Notes under the pieces: generated by a model | Databases searched by the model: none | What the model saw: only the letters and a program-made list of their open reading frames with translations | Told to the model about the DNA's origin: nothing | Translations under genes and position numbers: made by a program | DNA from: DATGSF01 sp035302865 | Lineage (GTDB): Bacteria > Bacteroidota > Bacteroidia > Chitinophagales > Chitinophagaceae | Assembly (NCBI GenBank): GCA_035302865.1 | Contig: DATGSF010000022.1 | Span: forward strand, 1 to 17,176 | Reading direction: 5' to 3' | Length of the DNA stretch: 17,176 nucleotides | Part shown: positions 6,628 to 13,704 of the stretch, piece after piece | Numbering within the stretch: the stretch's first letter is position 1 | Layout: each line of letters starts with the position of its first letter

Positions 6628-8374
6628 ACCAATCTTTTTCTATCTTAACTCCCCCACTTTGCTCCCCTTTCTCTTTATCCATAGCATCCTTTTCCGCTTC
6701 CTGCAATGCATCTAAAATCCGTTCCGCTTGTTCAGGACTTAATTTACTTTCTGGCTTAGAATCTTCATTTCCTTTATCTTCCTCCTTTTCTTGTTCTGCC
6801 TTATCATTTTCGTTATTATCCTCTTCATCTTCACTATCATTTTGATCTTTATCCTCCTCATTTTCTTTTTCCTCTTCCTCGTTTTGATCATCTTGATTTT
6901 CTTGCTCTTTTTTCTTTAACATAGCATAAGATAAATTATATTTAGCTTGCTGATTATTCGGATTTAGTCGCAAAGCTTCTTTATATTTATGAATCGCCTC
7001 CTCCCAGTTTTCTTCCTGCATATAAGTATTGCCAGCATTATAATTCCCTGAAAATCTTTCTTTTAAGTTCGCATTCTCATTTTTCGCTTGAGCTTCATAT
7101 GATTTTCTTGCTAATTCCCAATTTTCATTTCTATAAGATGCATTTCCTTCTCTCCATTTTACAGCAGGGTTAATTTGTAAAATATTAGCTGCTGTTCTAT
7201 ATTTTTCTTGAGCAAGTTGAAAATCATTTACTGAATAAGCCTCATCTCCCTTCCGCATTTCTGATCTGGCTTTTCTTTGTTGTAAAATAGAGATAGAACT
7301 ATTTGATTTTTTTTCTTGAGCATGCAAGAACGCAGGGCATATAACCAATAGCAATACACCAAATATTTTACTTTTTTTATCAGTGATTTTAAGATCAAAG
7401 AATTTTTGAAAATTATAAAATAGCAACAGGCAAATTGAGATAATTATAAAAAGAAAAGAATAAGATTTTGCGATGCCCGGCATCCAAGTTTGCACTGTAT
7501 CTCCTTTAATATTTTCAAGCATTCGATTAAGCGTGTTAGAAGTTTGTGTAATATTATTTAAATGTAAATACTTGCCATTTCCTGCATTGGCTAAATCTTC
7601 AAGCATAGAGGTATTCATTATGGAAACAATATCATTGCCTTCCTTATCCTTTTTATAAGACTGTAAATCTTCATCCCAAATTTTGGCACCTTCCAAACTA
7701 CCTACTCCAATAGTATAAATAGTAATGCCATTTTTTGTAAGGTTTTTAGCTTCTGCAATGGCGTTTTTCTCATGATCTTCACCATCAGAAATAATTACCA
7801 AGGCTTTATTGTTTAAAGAATTAGAATTAAATAAAACCTGGGCTCTTTGTATCGCATTTGCTATAACAGTTCCTTGTGTAGCTATCTGATTTGGATGTGC
7901 CTTATCTACATGCATTGCAAAAGAACCATAGTCTTTAGTTAATGGAATTTGCATATAAGCTTGACCTGCGAATACTATTAATCCTAACTGATTAACGGTA
8001 TTTTGTTTTGCAAAATGCTTTAAAAAACTTTTTGCATGCTCTAATCTATTAGGTTTTATATCCTCTGCCAACATGCTATTAGACAGGTCTAAAGCAAATA
8101 CAATTTCTCGACTTTCTTGCTCCTCCCATTTAGGTGTTCCTTTTTTCTGTGGATTAGCTAATGCTATTAATATACTAATGCCACTCAATAAGAGAAGCCC
8201 ATGTTTATATACATGTTTTTTCATATCTAACAATGCCTCCCAAATTGTATTTTCAACAATTAAAACTTGTTTTGCTTTTTTAATTTTATTATTTCTATCA
8301 AAAATAAAATAGATAAATAAGAGTAGTAAAACTACTATACCAAGCAACCAATAAGGATGTTCAAATCTATACAT
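6626..8374 (-). CDS. BatB-BatC fusion: membrane VWA-domain protein with periplasmic TPR region
   Basis: Predicted inner-membrane protein of 582 residues. Order: TM1 (about 11-26), TM2 (57-74), a periplasmic von Willebrand A domain with a complete MIDAS (Asp96, Ser98, Ser100 in DLSNSM; Thr169; Asp197 in SDGED), TM3 (305-321), a Lys-rich link, a signal-peptide-like segment (337-352, ending FLHAQ), TPR repeats (about 372-485), a strongly acidic low-complexity run (490-540) and a C-terminal helix ending KIEKDW. BatB normally ends after TM3, and BatC is a separate secreted TPR protein of this layout, so this is a BatB-BatC fusion. Bat proteins are tied to stress tolerance in Bacteroidota and spirochaetes; their exact action is unsettled. 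The ATG at 8372-8374 (MYRFEHPYWLL) is preferred over an in-frame TTG at 8396-8398, which lies inside the -7 element. No batA, batD, batE or moxR is adjacent. Confidence 0.88.
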   Translation of the reverse strand: MYRFEHPYWLLGIVVLLLLFIYFIFDRNNKIKKAKQVLIVENTIWEALLDMKKHVYKHGLLLLSGISILIALANPQKKGTPKWEEQESREIVFALDLSNSMLAEDIKPNRLEHAKSFLKHFAKQNTVNQLGLIVFAGQAYMQIPLTKDYGSFAMHVDKAHPNQIATQGTVIANAIQRAQVLFNSNSLNNKALVIISDGEDHEKNAIAEAKNLTKNGITIYTIGVGSLEGAKIWDEDLQSYKKDKEGNDIVSIMNTSMLEDLANAGNGKYLHLNNITQTSNTLNRMLENIKGDTVQTWMPGIAKSYSFLFIIISICLLLFYNFQKFFDLKITDKKSKIFGVLLLVICPAFLHAQEKKSNSSISILQQRKARSEMRKGDEAYSVNDFQLAQEKYRTAANILQINPAVKWREGNASYRNENWELARKSYEAQAKNENANLKERFSGNYNAGNTYMQEENWEEAIHKYKEALRLNPNNQQAKYNLSYAMLKKKEQENQDDQNEEEEKENEEDKDQNDSEDEEDNNENDKAEQEKEEDKGNEDSKPESKLSPEQAERILDALQEAEKDAMDKEKGEQSGGVKIEKDW

Positions 8375-8395
8375 ATATCGAATAGTTTGCGAATA

Positions 8396-8403
8396 CAAAA
8401 TTA
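8396..8403 (-). promoter_or_regulatory. Candidate -7 element upstream of the bat fusion gene
   Basis: Minus-strand TAATTTTG, an exact TAnnTTTG match, ending 21 nt before the ATG at 8374. It also argues against the upstream TTG start, which it contains. It forms a divergent pair with the gcvT element 40 bp away. No convincing -33 TTG seen. Confidence 0.45.
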
Positions 8404-8442
8404 AGAAATCCCTCTGATTTAGGAAAACGAAAATTAAAAGCT

Positions 8443-8450
8443 TAAATTTG
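8443..8450 (+). promoter_or_regulatory. Candidate -7 element upstream of gcvT
   Basis: Plus-strand TAAATTTG, an exact TAnnTTTG match, 50 nt before the gcvT ATG. No TTG at -33 spacing and no glycine-riboswitch-like G-rich conserved core in the leader, which is AT-rich and only about 45 nt long. Confidence 0.4.
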
Positions 8451-8500
8451 TAGCCATTAATGTAATTAACGTAATTAAATTTTTAATAGTATTAATAAAA

Positions 8501-9589
8501 ATGAAACAGACACCTTTTACAGAAAAGCATATTGCACTGGGTGCTAAAATGGCTAATTTTGCAGGCTTTAACATGCCTATCTCCTATTCAGGAATTAAAG
8601 ATGAACACGCAACTGTTCGTAATAATGCAGGAGTTTTTGATGTAAGTCACATGGGAACAATTATGGTTAAAGGTCCCAAAGCTCTAGACTTAATTCAATA
8701 CACTACTTCTAACGATGCTGCTAAATTAAATAACAACCAAGCACAATATACTTGCTTTACTAATGAAAACGGAGGAATTATTGATGACTTTATAGTATAT
8801 TGCCTTGAAAAAAACCAGGAATATATGTTAGTTGTTAATGCTTCTAATGTAGATAAAGATTGGGACTGGTTAGTTAAACATAATAAAAACATCGGAGCAG
8901 AACTAGAAAATATTTCTTCTAAAACTGGAATTCTAGCAATTCAAGGCCCCAAAGCCTTGGAAATCATTCAAGAGCTAACTCCTGTTGCTTTATCACAACA
9001 AAAATATTTTCATTTTGAAGTAAACACTTTTGCTGGTGTAGAAAATGTAATCATTAGTGCTACTGGATATACTGGAAGCGGAGGTGTAGAGATTTATTTT
9101 GAAAACAAAGAGGATAATGCTGAAAAAATATGGACAGAGCTTTTTAAGGTTGGTGAAGCTAAGGGTTTAAAACCAATAGGATTAGGAGCAAGAGACACAT
9201 TGCGTTTAGAAAAAGGCTTCTGTCTCTATGGAAATGAATTAAATGAAAGTACTAATACCATTGAAGCGGGTTTAGGATGGGTTACTAAATTCTCCAAGGA
9301 TTTTATTGGCAAAGAAGTTTTAGAAAAAATTAAAGCTGAAGGAGCAAAAAGAAAACTTGTGGGCATTGAGTTAATTGATCGTGGTATACCAAGAACAGAT
9401 TATTCAATAGTTAATAATGAAAATGAAGAAATAGGTATTATAACTTCTGGAACACAATCCCCTTCATTAGGTAAAGCTATTGCTATGGGATATATCCATA
9501 CAGATTATGCAAATCCAGGAACAGAAATAGCTATTTCTATAAGAAATAAAGCTGTAAAAGCTAAAGTAGTTCGCTTGCCTTTTTTATAG
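8501..9589 (+). CDS. gcvT: Aminomethyltransferase, glycine cleavage system T protein
   Basis: Cytoplasmic enzyme that takes the aminomethyl group from lipoyl-GcvH, releases ammonia and makes 5,10-methylenetetrahydrofolate. 362 residues, the standard length. Seen: the N-terminal FTEKHIALGAKMANFAGFNM, FDVSHMG, NGGIIDDFIVY (residues 90-100, with the folate-site Asp), YTGSGGVEIYF, GLGARDTLRLEKGFCLYGNE, and GLGWVTKFSKDFIGKE followed by the C-terminal barrel domain ending VVRLPFL. Start at ATG 8501-8503, matching the family N-terminus. gcvH and gcvP are not next to it, so the glycine cleavage genes are dispersed, as is common. A strong hairpin follows at 9611. Confidence 0.96.
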   Translation: MKQTPFTEKHIALGAKMANFAGFNMPISYSGIKDEHATVRNNAGVFDVSHMGTIMVKGPKALDLIQYTTSNDAAKLNNNQAQYTCFTNENGGIIDDFIVYCLEKNQEYMLVVNASNVDKDWDWLVKHNKNIGAELENISSKTGILAIQGPKALEIIQELTPVALSQQKYFHFEVNTFAGVENVIISATGYTGSGGVEIYFENKEDNAEKIWTELFKVGEAKGLKPIGLGARDTLRLEKGFCLYGNELNESTNTIEAGLGWVTKFSKDFIGKEVLEKIKAEGAKRKLVGIELIDRGIPRTDYSIVNNENEEIGIITSGTQSPSLGKAIAMGYIHTDYANPGTEIAISIRNKAVKAKVVRLPFL

Positions 9590-9610
9590 AGATTAGATTC
9601 ATAGTAAAAT

Positions 9611-9650
9611 AAAAAGCTAGCCTTGTAAATTTTAACAAGGCTAGCTTTTT
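9611..9650. terminator. Strong bidirectional intrinsic terminator after gcvT and the lipoprotein gene
   Basis: Perfect 16-bp inverted repeat: AAAAAGCTAGCCTTGT at 9611-9626 and its complement at 9635-9650, with an 8-nt AT-rich loop. The GC-rich stem centre is flanked by A runs on one side and T runs on the other, so it gives a stem plus U tract on both strands. It sits between convergent genes ending at 9589 (+) and 9704 (-). Confidence 0.9.
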
Positions 9651-9703
9651 TAATAGATTATATACACCACACTTGATGTATTAATTTTATTTTTATTTTA
9701 CAA

Positions 9704-10993
9704 CTATGGATGCTGACAATACACTGTTTGTCCTTCATCCACTGTTATATTTTCATAGTCTACAACCCCAAAGGATTCAGGAGAAGGATGATAAACTGAC
9801 CAAATTGCACATTCTTCCAAGTTGGAATTTCTAAATTCCGTATCAGTTATTTTTAAATAAGCACTGGGTGAATTTCCAACTCGGACATTATAAACTTTGC
9901 TTGGATCTGATGAAATAATTCCTGTATTTTCTATAATAGCATTTGAAATTTCATTTCCAGGATAATTAGAAACAAAATAAATACCTTTCCAATACTTTGG
10001 AATATCCTCTTCACTTGTAAAAATAATAGGATTATCGGGTGTGCCTTTTGCAATCAATCCTCCTCCAGTGCCTTGCGGACCACCAAGCCACCCAATATTA
10101 AATCCAGTATTTTTAGCAAACTTTAAAACTGTACCCGCCTCAATAATAACTTTACTATCAATATAAACATCATTATCAAAAACATATGGAACGCCTAAAT
10201 TATACCATGTCCCATCAACACGTAAATTATGAGTAGCATTTGCACTTCCTACCACATCTATTTTATTTTTAGAATTTTCATTAATTTTATTTGATGAATG
10301 TAAATATTGCATAGTGTATATAGACGCATAAATTGGTGCATCATTATCTTCAAATGTATTATTCTTTATTACAAAATGTTCATTATTATCTACATCCGTA
10401 TTTCTTGTTTCTAAACCATATTTTTTATTATTTACAAATTTACTATTGGTAATTTTAATAAAAGGATATCCATGATTTCCATTACCCAATAATAGTCCAG
10501 CTTGCCCGCCATGCGTGTACGCCTCTCTACCTCCATCTCTAATTATTACATGATTTAATTCATTTAAAGGATTTTTTGTAGCAATTAAAACTCCTTTCCA
10601 ATGACCTTTTTCAGCTCTGCTTCCTTTAAAAACAATAGGATTTTCCGTATTACCTTTTGCAATAATAGCACCTGAATGATCATCAAAATATCTTTTTATA
10701 CTTAAACTCCCTGCTTCATTAAATTCAATTACTGTACCCGCATCAATAATTAACTTTCTACTATAAATTGAGATATCACAATCTACAAAGTAATCTACAG
10801 GTCGATCAGGATCGCTTTCTAATATTACATCTCCTTCTTCTTGAATTATATCACATAATTCTATGGCGGCTTTATCACCCGTTGGATTTTTATTTCCATC
10901 TTGATTATTTTTGTCCTTTTTACAAGATACCAATCCAACAATACTTAAAATCGAGAAAACAACCAAACTTCTCTTAAATAACAAACTTTTCAT
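9704..10993 (-). CDS. Right-handed beta-helix lipoprotein with an internal duplication
   Basis: 429 residues with a lipoprotein signal peptide: positive N-terminus, hydrophobic core, lipobox LVSC with acceptor Cys24, then a Lys/Asn/Gly-rich tether. The body is made of two similar modules. DCDISIYSRKLIIDAGTVIE (71-90), IIAKGNTENPIVFKGS, HWKGVLIATKNP and IKITNSKF (179-186) recur as DNDVYIDSKVIIEAGTVLKF (273-292), LIAKGTPDNPIIFTSE, YWKGIYFVSNYP and LKITDTEF (380-387). Short strand-turn repeats with Asn/Gly turns suggest a parallel beta-helix like those of polysaccharide lyases or adhesins. No catalytic motif is evident, so enzyme activity is not claimed. Two Cys (47 and 72) lie before the first module. 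It is probably exported to the outer membrane or cell surface. It is divergent from the sensor kinase gene. Confidence 0.8.
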   Translation of the reverse strand: MKSLLFKRSLVVFSILSIVGLVSCKKDKNNQDGNKNPTGDKAAIELCDIIQEEGDVILESDPDRPVDYFVDCDISIYSRKLIIDAGTVIEFNEAGSLSIKRYFDDHSGAIIAKGNTENPIVFKGSRAEKGHWKGVLIATKNPLNELNHVIIRDGGREAYTHGGQAGLLLGNGNHGYPFIKITNSKFVNNKKYGLETRNTDVDNNEHFVIKNNTFEDNDAPIYASIYTMQYLHSSNKINENSKNKIDVVGSANATHNLRVDGTWYNLGVPYVFDNDVYIDSKVIIEAGTVLKFAKNTGFNIGWLGGPQGTGGGLIAKGTPDNPIIFTSEEDIPKYWKGIYFVSNYPGNEISNAIIENTGIISSDPSKVYNVRVGNSPSAYLKITDTEFRNSNLEECAIWSVYHPSPESFGVVDYENITVDEGQTVYCQHP

Positions 10994-11033
10994 AAGCCTT
11001 CATTTTTTTTATGATTATTAAACTTTATCAATG

Positions 11034-11041
11034 CAAAAATA
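11034..11041 (-). promoter_or_regulatory. Candidate -7 element upstream of the beta-helix lipoprotein gene
   Basis: Minus-strand TATTTTTG, an exact TAnnTTTG match, 40 nt before the ATG at 10993. A TTG (11056-11058 on the complement) lies 14 nt upstream of it, closer than the usual spacing. The palindromes at 11060-11118 lie just upstream of this element. Confidence 0.45.
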
Positions 11042-11059
11042 TATTAGCATCTTGACAAT

Positions 11060-11118
11060 ATGGGTAGGGAATTACCCCATTTAAATAATAATTAAAAACA
11101 AGGGTAAACCCTACCTAT
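11060..11118. promoter_or_regulatory. Two imperfect G/C-tract palindromes, candidate response-regulator operator
   Basis: In an AT-rich gap between divergent genes lie two similar palindromes. Copy 1 is ATGGGTA (11060-11066), a 6-nt spacer, then TACCCCA (11073-11079). Copy 2 is AAGGGTA (11100-11106), a 5-nt spacer, then TACCTAT (11112-11118). Their centres are about 40 bp apart. The outer arms of both copies also pair with each other (11063-11077 with 11102-11115), so the whole could form one long hairpin. Two half-sites (TACCCAT read on the minus strand at 11060-11066, and TACCTAT) match the NarL heptamer TACYYMT, and the neighbouring response regulator has a NarL/LuxR DNA-binding domain. 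Binding is inferred. Confidence 0.5.
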
Positions 11119-11183
11119 TATTCCATTGAAATTAATTTTATTTGTGTCATAAATACCTTATAATAGGAGACAAAAATATTTTT

Positions 11184-13034
11184 ATGAATAAAAAGTATAA
11201 AGTAATAATATATCTATCACTATTTACAATATTATATTCTTATTCAAAATGTTTATTTGCAACTGCAGACGATTCATTGAGCATGATAAATCATTTTGAA
11301 AGTGCAAGACTGCAGCCTGAAAAGGAAGAACAATACATAAAAGAGTCTGAAGATATTTTAAAAACAAATCCTCATTTAAAAAACCTCTATGATTATTCTC
11401 TTGCAAAACATTATATATTAAAAGGAGATTTCACCTTAGCAAAATCTTTGGTTGAGGAGAAAATCAATAACTATTCCAATCAAGAAAAGGATATATATCT
11501 AGCCAAATATTATAACTTATTAGCTTCAATTCTTGCTTATCAAAACAAGCCTGAAGATGTAATTAAAAATTACAAAAAAGCAATAGAAATATTTGAGTTG
11601 AATAATGAAAATGATAATGCTGCTATGGTATATTTCAACTTGAGTAATATTTTTTTAGGACGATTAGATTATAATTCAGCAAGACAAAATATTAAAAAAG
11701 CAAAAAAGCTTTTAGATCCTCATAAAAATATTGAATACAACTCTCTCGTAAATTCTATTCTATCCATCACTAGCTTAAAAACAAATGAAGATGTTGAGAA
11801 TGCAACTAATTTAGCTAAAATTGCTTTAGGCTTAGCTGATAGCTCGAAAAGTATTCAAGCTATAGTTTTAGCTAACTATGCAATGGGAGAATCTATGAAC
11901 TTTGAACATAAATATGAAGAAGCAATTAAATATTTAAATAAATCTGTGGAGTTATCTGGGAAATATAATTTGAGCAATATTGCACTTTCTTCTTCTGCAG
12001 CACTTATGCATAGTTATTTAAATAGCGAAAATTATGAAAAAGTTATTGATATAGGCAAAAACACCTTGGAAAAAGCAAAGCAATTTGAAAATAATGAAAT
12101 TCAATTTAACCTTTTTAAAAATATAGCCCAAGCACATGCAGCCTTGGGTCATTACGAAGAAGCATATTCAAATCTTAAAGTAGCCTTAGAAGAATATATG
12201 CATAAGGTGAACGAGGAAAATCAAAAAAACATTCAGAATTATTTAATTCAATATGAAACTGAAAAAAAAGAAAATGTAATTTTATTACAAGAAAAAAAAT
12301 TAAAAACACAACAAATTTGGATAATAATATTATTAAGCTTTTTAATACTCAGTTTTGTAATTCTTATCTTCAATAGAGAATTAAATAAAATTAAAAATTT
12401 AAAATTAAAAGAAGAAAAAGAAAAGGCAGTACTAGAAAGCTTAGCGATCGGAGAAAGAAAAGAAAGGAAAAGATTAGCAAAAGAACTTCATGATGGTATA
12501 GCATCACAACTTACAGCTATTAAATTATTACTTGAAAATAATGATTTTAATCCTAAAAAAGAAAAGCAAATATTAAATATTATTAAAGAAACGCATAGGG
12601 AAGTTAGAAACATATCGCACAGTATAATGCCTATAGATTTTAACAAAATACAATTGCATGATGCCTTGAAAAAATTCTGTTACCAAATTCACTCGAAGGA
12701 ACTTAATATTTATTTTTTTAGCAACATAGAGGACCTTCCTATAGATACACCAATTGCTCATAGTTTATATCGTGCGACCCAGGAAATAATACAAAACGCC
12801 ATTAAACATGCAAAAGCAAAAACATTACATGTCCAAATTTTAATAAAAAACCAAATTTTGGAAATTAGTGTAGAAGACGACGGAATTGGGATAAATATAG
12901 AAGACCATAAAACACCAGAAAACACATTGCATTTTTTACATGAAAGATTGAAATTAATAGATGCTTCCATAGAAATTGAAACAAATGACAATAAAGGAAG
13001 CGCATTCACAATTACAAAAACACTTGAAATATGA
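11184..13034 (+). CDS. TPR-containing sensor histidine kinase (HisKA_3 / NarL-type)
   Basis: 616 residues. Order: a signal peptide or signal anchor (1-26), a helical TPR region (about 35-345, with repeats such as YEEAIKYLNKSVEL and YEEAYSNLKVALEE), a coiled coil, a transmembrane segment (378-396), a second coiled coil, a HisKA_3 dimer/phosphoacceptor domain with RLAKELHDGIASQL (His436) and a HATPase domain (N box EIIQNAIKHA at 534-543, G1 box EDDGIGI at 564-570, KGSAFTI near the end). It probably senses through the periplasmic TPRs and phosphorylates the response regulator encoded next, with a 4-nt overlap. The glycine-rich second ATP-lid motif, usually GxGLxxIxxR, reads ENTLHFLHER (579-588), so its glycines are missing. 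The ATG at 11184 is chosen over a TTG at 11142 because it starts directly with a signal peptide. Confidence 0.88.
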   Translation: MNKKYKVIIYLSLFTILYSYSKCLFATADDSLSMINHFESARLQPEKEEQYIKESEDILKTNPHLKNLYDYSLAKHYILKGDFTLAKSLVEEKINNYSNQEKDIYLAKYYNLLASILAYQNKPEDVIKNYKKAIEIFELNNENDNAAMVYFNLSNIFLGRLDYNSARQNIKKAKKLLDPHKNIEYNSLVNSILSITSLKTNEDVENATNLAKIALGLADSSKSIQAIVLANYAMGESMNFEHKYEEAIKYLNKSVELSGKYNLSNIALSSSAALMHSYLNSENYEKVIDIGKNTLEKAKQFENNEIQFNLFKNIAQAHAALGHYEEAYSNLKVALEEYMHKVNEENQKNIQNYLIQYETEKKENVILLQEKKLKTQQIWIIILLSFLILSFVILIFNRELNKIKNLKLKEEKEKAVLESLAIGERKERKRLAKELHDGIASQLTAIKLLLENNDFNPKKEKQILNIIKETHREVRNISHSIMPIDFNKIQLHDALKKFCYQIHSKELNIYFFSNIEDLPIDTPIAHSLYRATQEIIQNAIKHAKAKTLHVQILIKNQILEISVEDDGIGINIEDHKTPENTLHFLHERLKLIDASIEIETNDNKGSAFTITKTLEI

Positions 13035-13648
13035 ATATATTAATAGCAGATGACCATCATTTGATTTTAGAAGGAATGAGCAATATTTTGAGAAAGCTTA
13101 AAAATGCTGCGGTTTATGAGGCAAGAAACAAAAAACATTTATTTTATCATTTAAAAAATGATAAAATTGATATCTTATTTCAAGATATTTTATTTGGTGA
13201 AGATGATGCAAGAGTATTTTTAAATAAAATAAAAACAGAGTATCCAGATTTAAAAATAATCATCATTTCTTCTATCTCTGATATGGATATTATTCAGAGT
13301 TTATTAAAACAAGGTGTTCATGGATATCTTCTAAAATCAGATAGCATTGATGAAATACTCGACTCCATTGATTCTGTTTTAAATAATGAAGTTTACATCT
13401 CAAAAGAAATAAAAGAACAACAACTGGGTAATTCAAAAATTGACGCACAACAATCTATTATTTTAACTCCGAGGGAAAAAGAAATATTACATTTAATTAT
13501 GGAAGAAAAAACCATAAAAGAAATAGCAAGAAACTTAATGATCTCAACTAAAACTGTAGAAAAACACCGAGCCAATTTATTTATTAAATTTCAAGCAAGA
13601 AACCTAGCTGGACTGGTAAAAAAAGCTATTATGGAAGGTTATTTTTAA
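13031..13648 (+). CDS. LuxR/NarL-family response regulator
   Basis: 205 residues. The receiver domain (about 1-118) has the acidic pair Asp7/Asp8, phosphoacceptor Asp52 in LFQDILF, switch Ser80 and Lys102 (YLLKSD). The C-terminal LuxR-type helix-turn-helix (about 143-203) contains LTPREKEILHLI, IKEIARNLMISTKTVEKHRA and a final helix LAGLVKKAI. All residues needed for phosphorelay and DNA binding are present. The ATG overlaps the kinase stop (ATGA, 13031-13034), which indicates translational coupling and a cognate pair. Targets are unknown; the palindromes at 11060-11118 and the divergent lipoprotein gene are the nearest candidates, as is the downstream surface-protein gene. Confidence 0.93.
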   Translation: MNILIADDHHLILEGMSNILRKLKNAAVYEARNKKHLFYHLKNDKIDILFQDILFGEDDARVFLNKIKTEYPDLKIIIISSISDMDIIQSLLKQGVHGYLLKSDSIDEILDSIDSVLNNEVYISKEIKEQQLGNSKIDAQQSIILTPREKEILHLIMEEKTIKEIARNLMISTKTVEKHRANLFIKFQARNLAGLVKKAIMEGYF

Positions 13649-13678
13649 ATTAAAAGTGCTAGGTTTTAATAAAAAATA

Positions 13679-13686
13679 TACCTTTG
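13679..13686 (+). promoter_or_regulatory. Candidate -7 element upstream of the SGNH surface-protein gene
   Basis: TACCTTTG, an exact TAnnTTTG match, ending 18 nt before the ATG at 13705. No -33 TTG at usual spacing. It suggests that the surface-protein gene has its own promoter as well as possible read-through from the response regulator 56 nt upstream. Confidence 0.5.
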
Positions 13687-13704
13687 CAAAAACAATAAAT
13701 TAAT

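Noticed and set aside
6730..6910. Low-complexity region in the bat fusion gene as a possible DNA repeat or assembly fault
   Set aside because: It encodes an in-frame acidic Glu/Asp/Asn/Lys-rich run of the kind common in BatC; the frame stays open and ends in a conserved-looking tail.
8375..8398. TTG start extending the bat fusion protein by 8 residues
   Set aside because: The TTG lies inside the candidate -7 element, and BatB-like proteins begin at the MYRFEHPYWL segment.
8451..8500. Glycine riboswitch before gcvT
   Set aside because: The leader is about 45 nt, AT-rich, and lacks the conserved G-rich core and tandem aptamer size.
11165..11170. AGGAGA as a Shine-Dalgarno site for the histidine kinase
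   Set aside because: It is 13 nt from the ATG, too far for normal function, and this lineage generally does not use such sites.
11142..11183. Upstream TTG start extending the histidine kinase by 14 residues
   Set aside because: The extension would put a hydrophilic stretch before a clear signal peptide that begins at the ATG at 11184.
12573..13009. Minus-strand frames (12573-12761 and 12758-13009) inside the histidine kinase gene
   Set aside because: They lie opposite conserved HisKA_3 and HATPase coding sequence and encode nothing recognisable.
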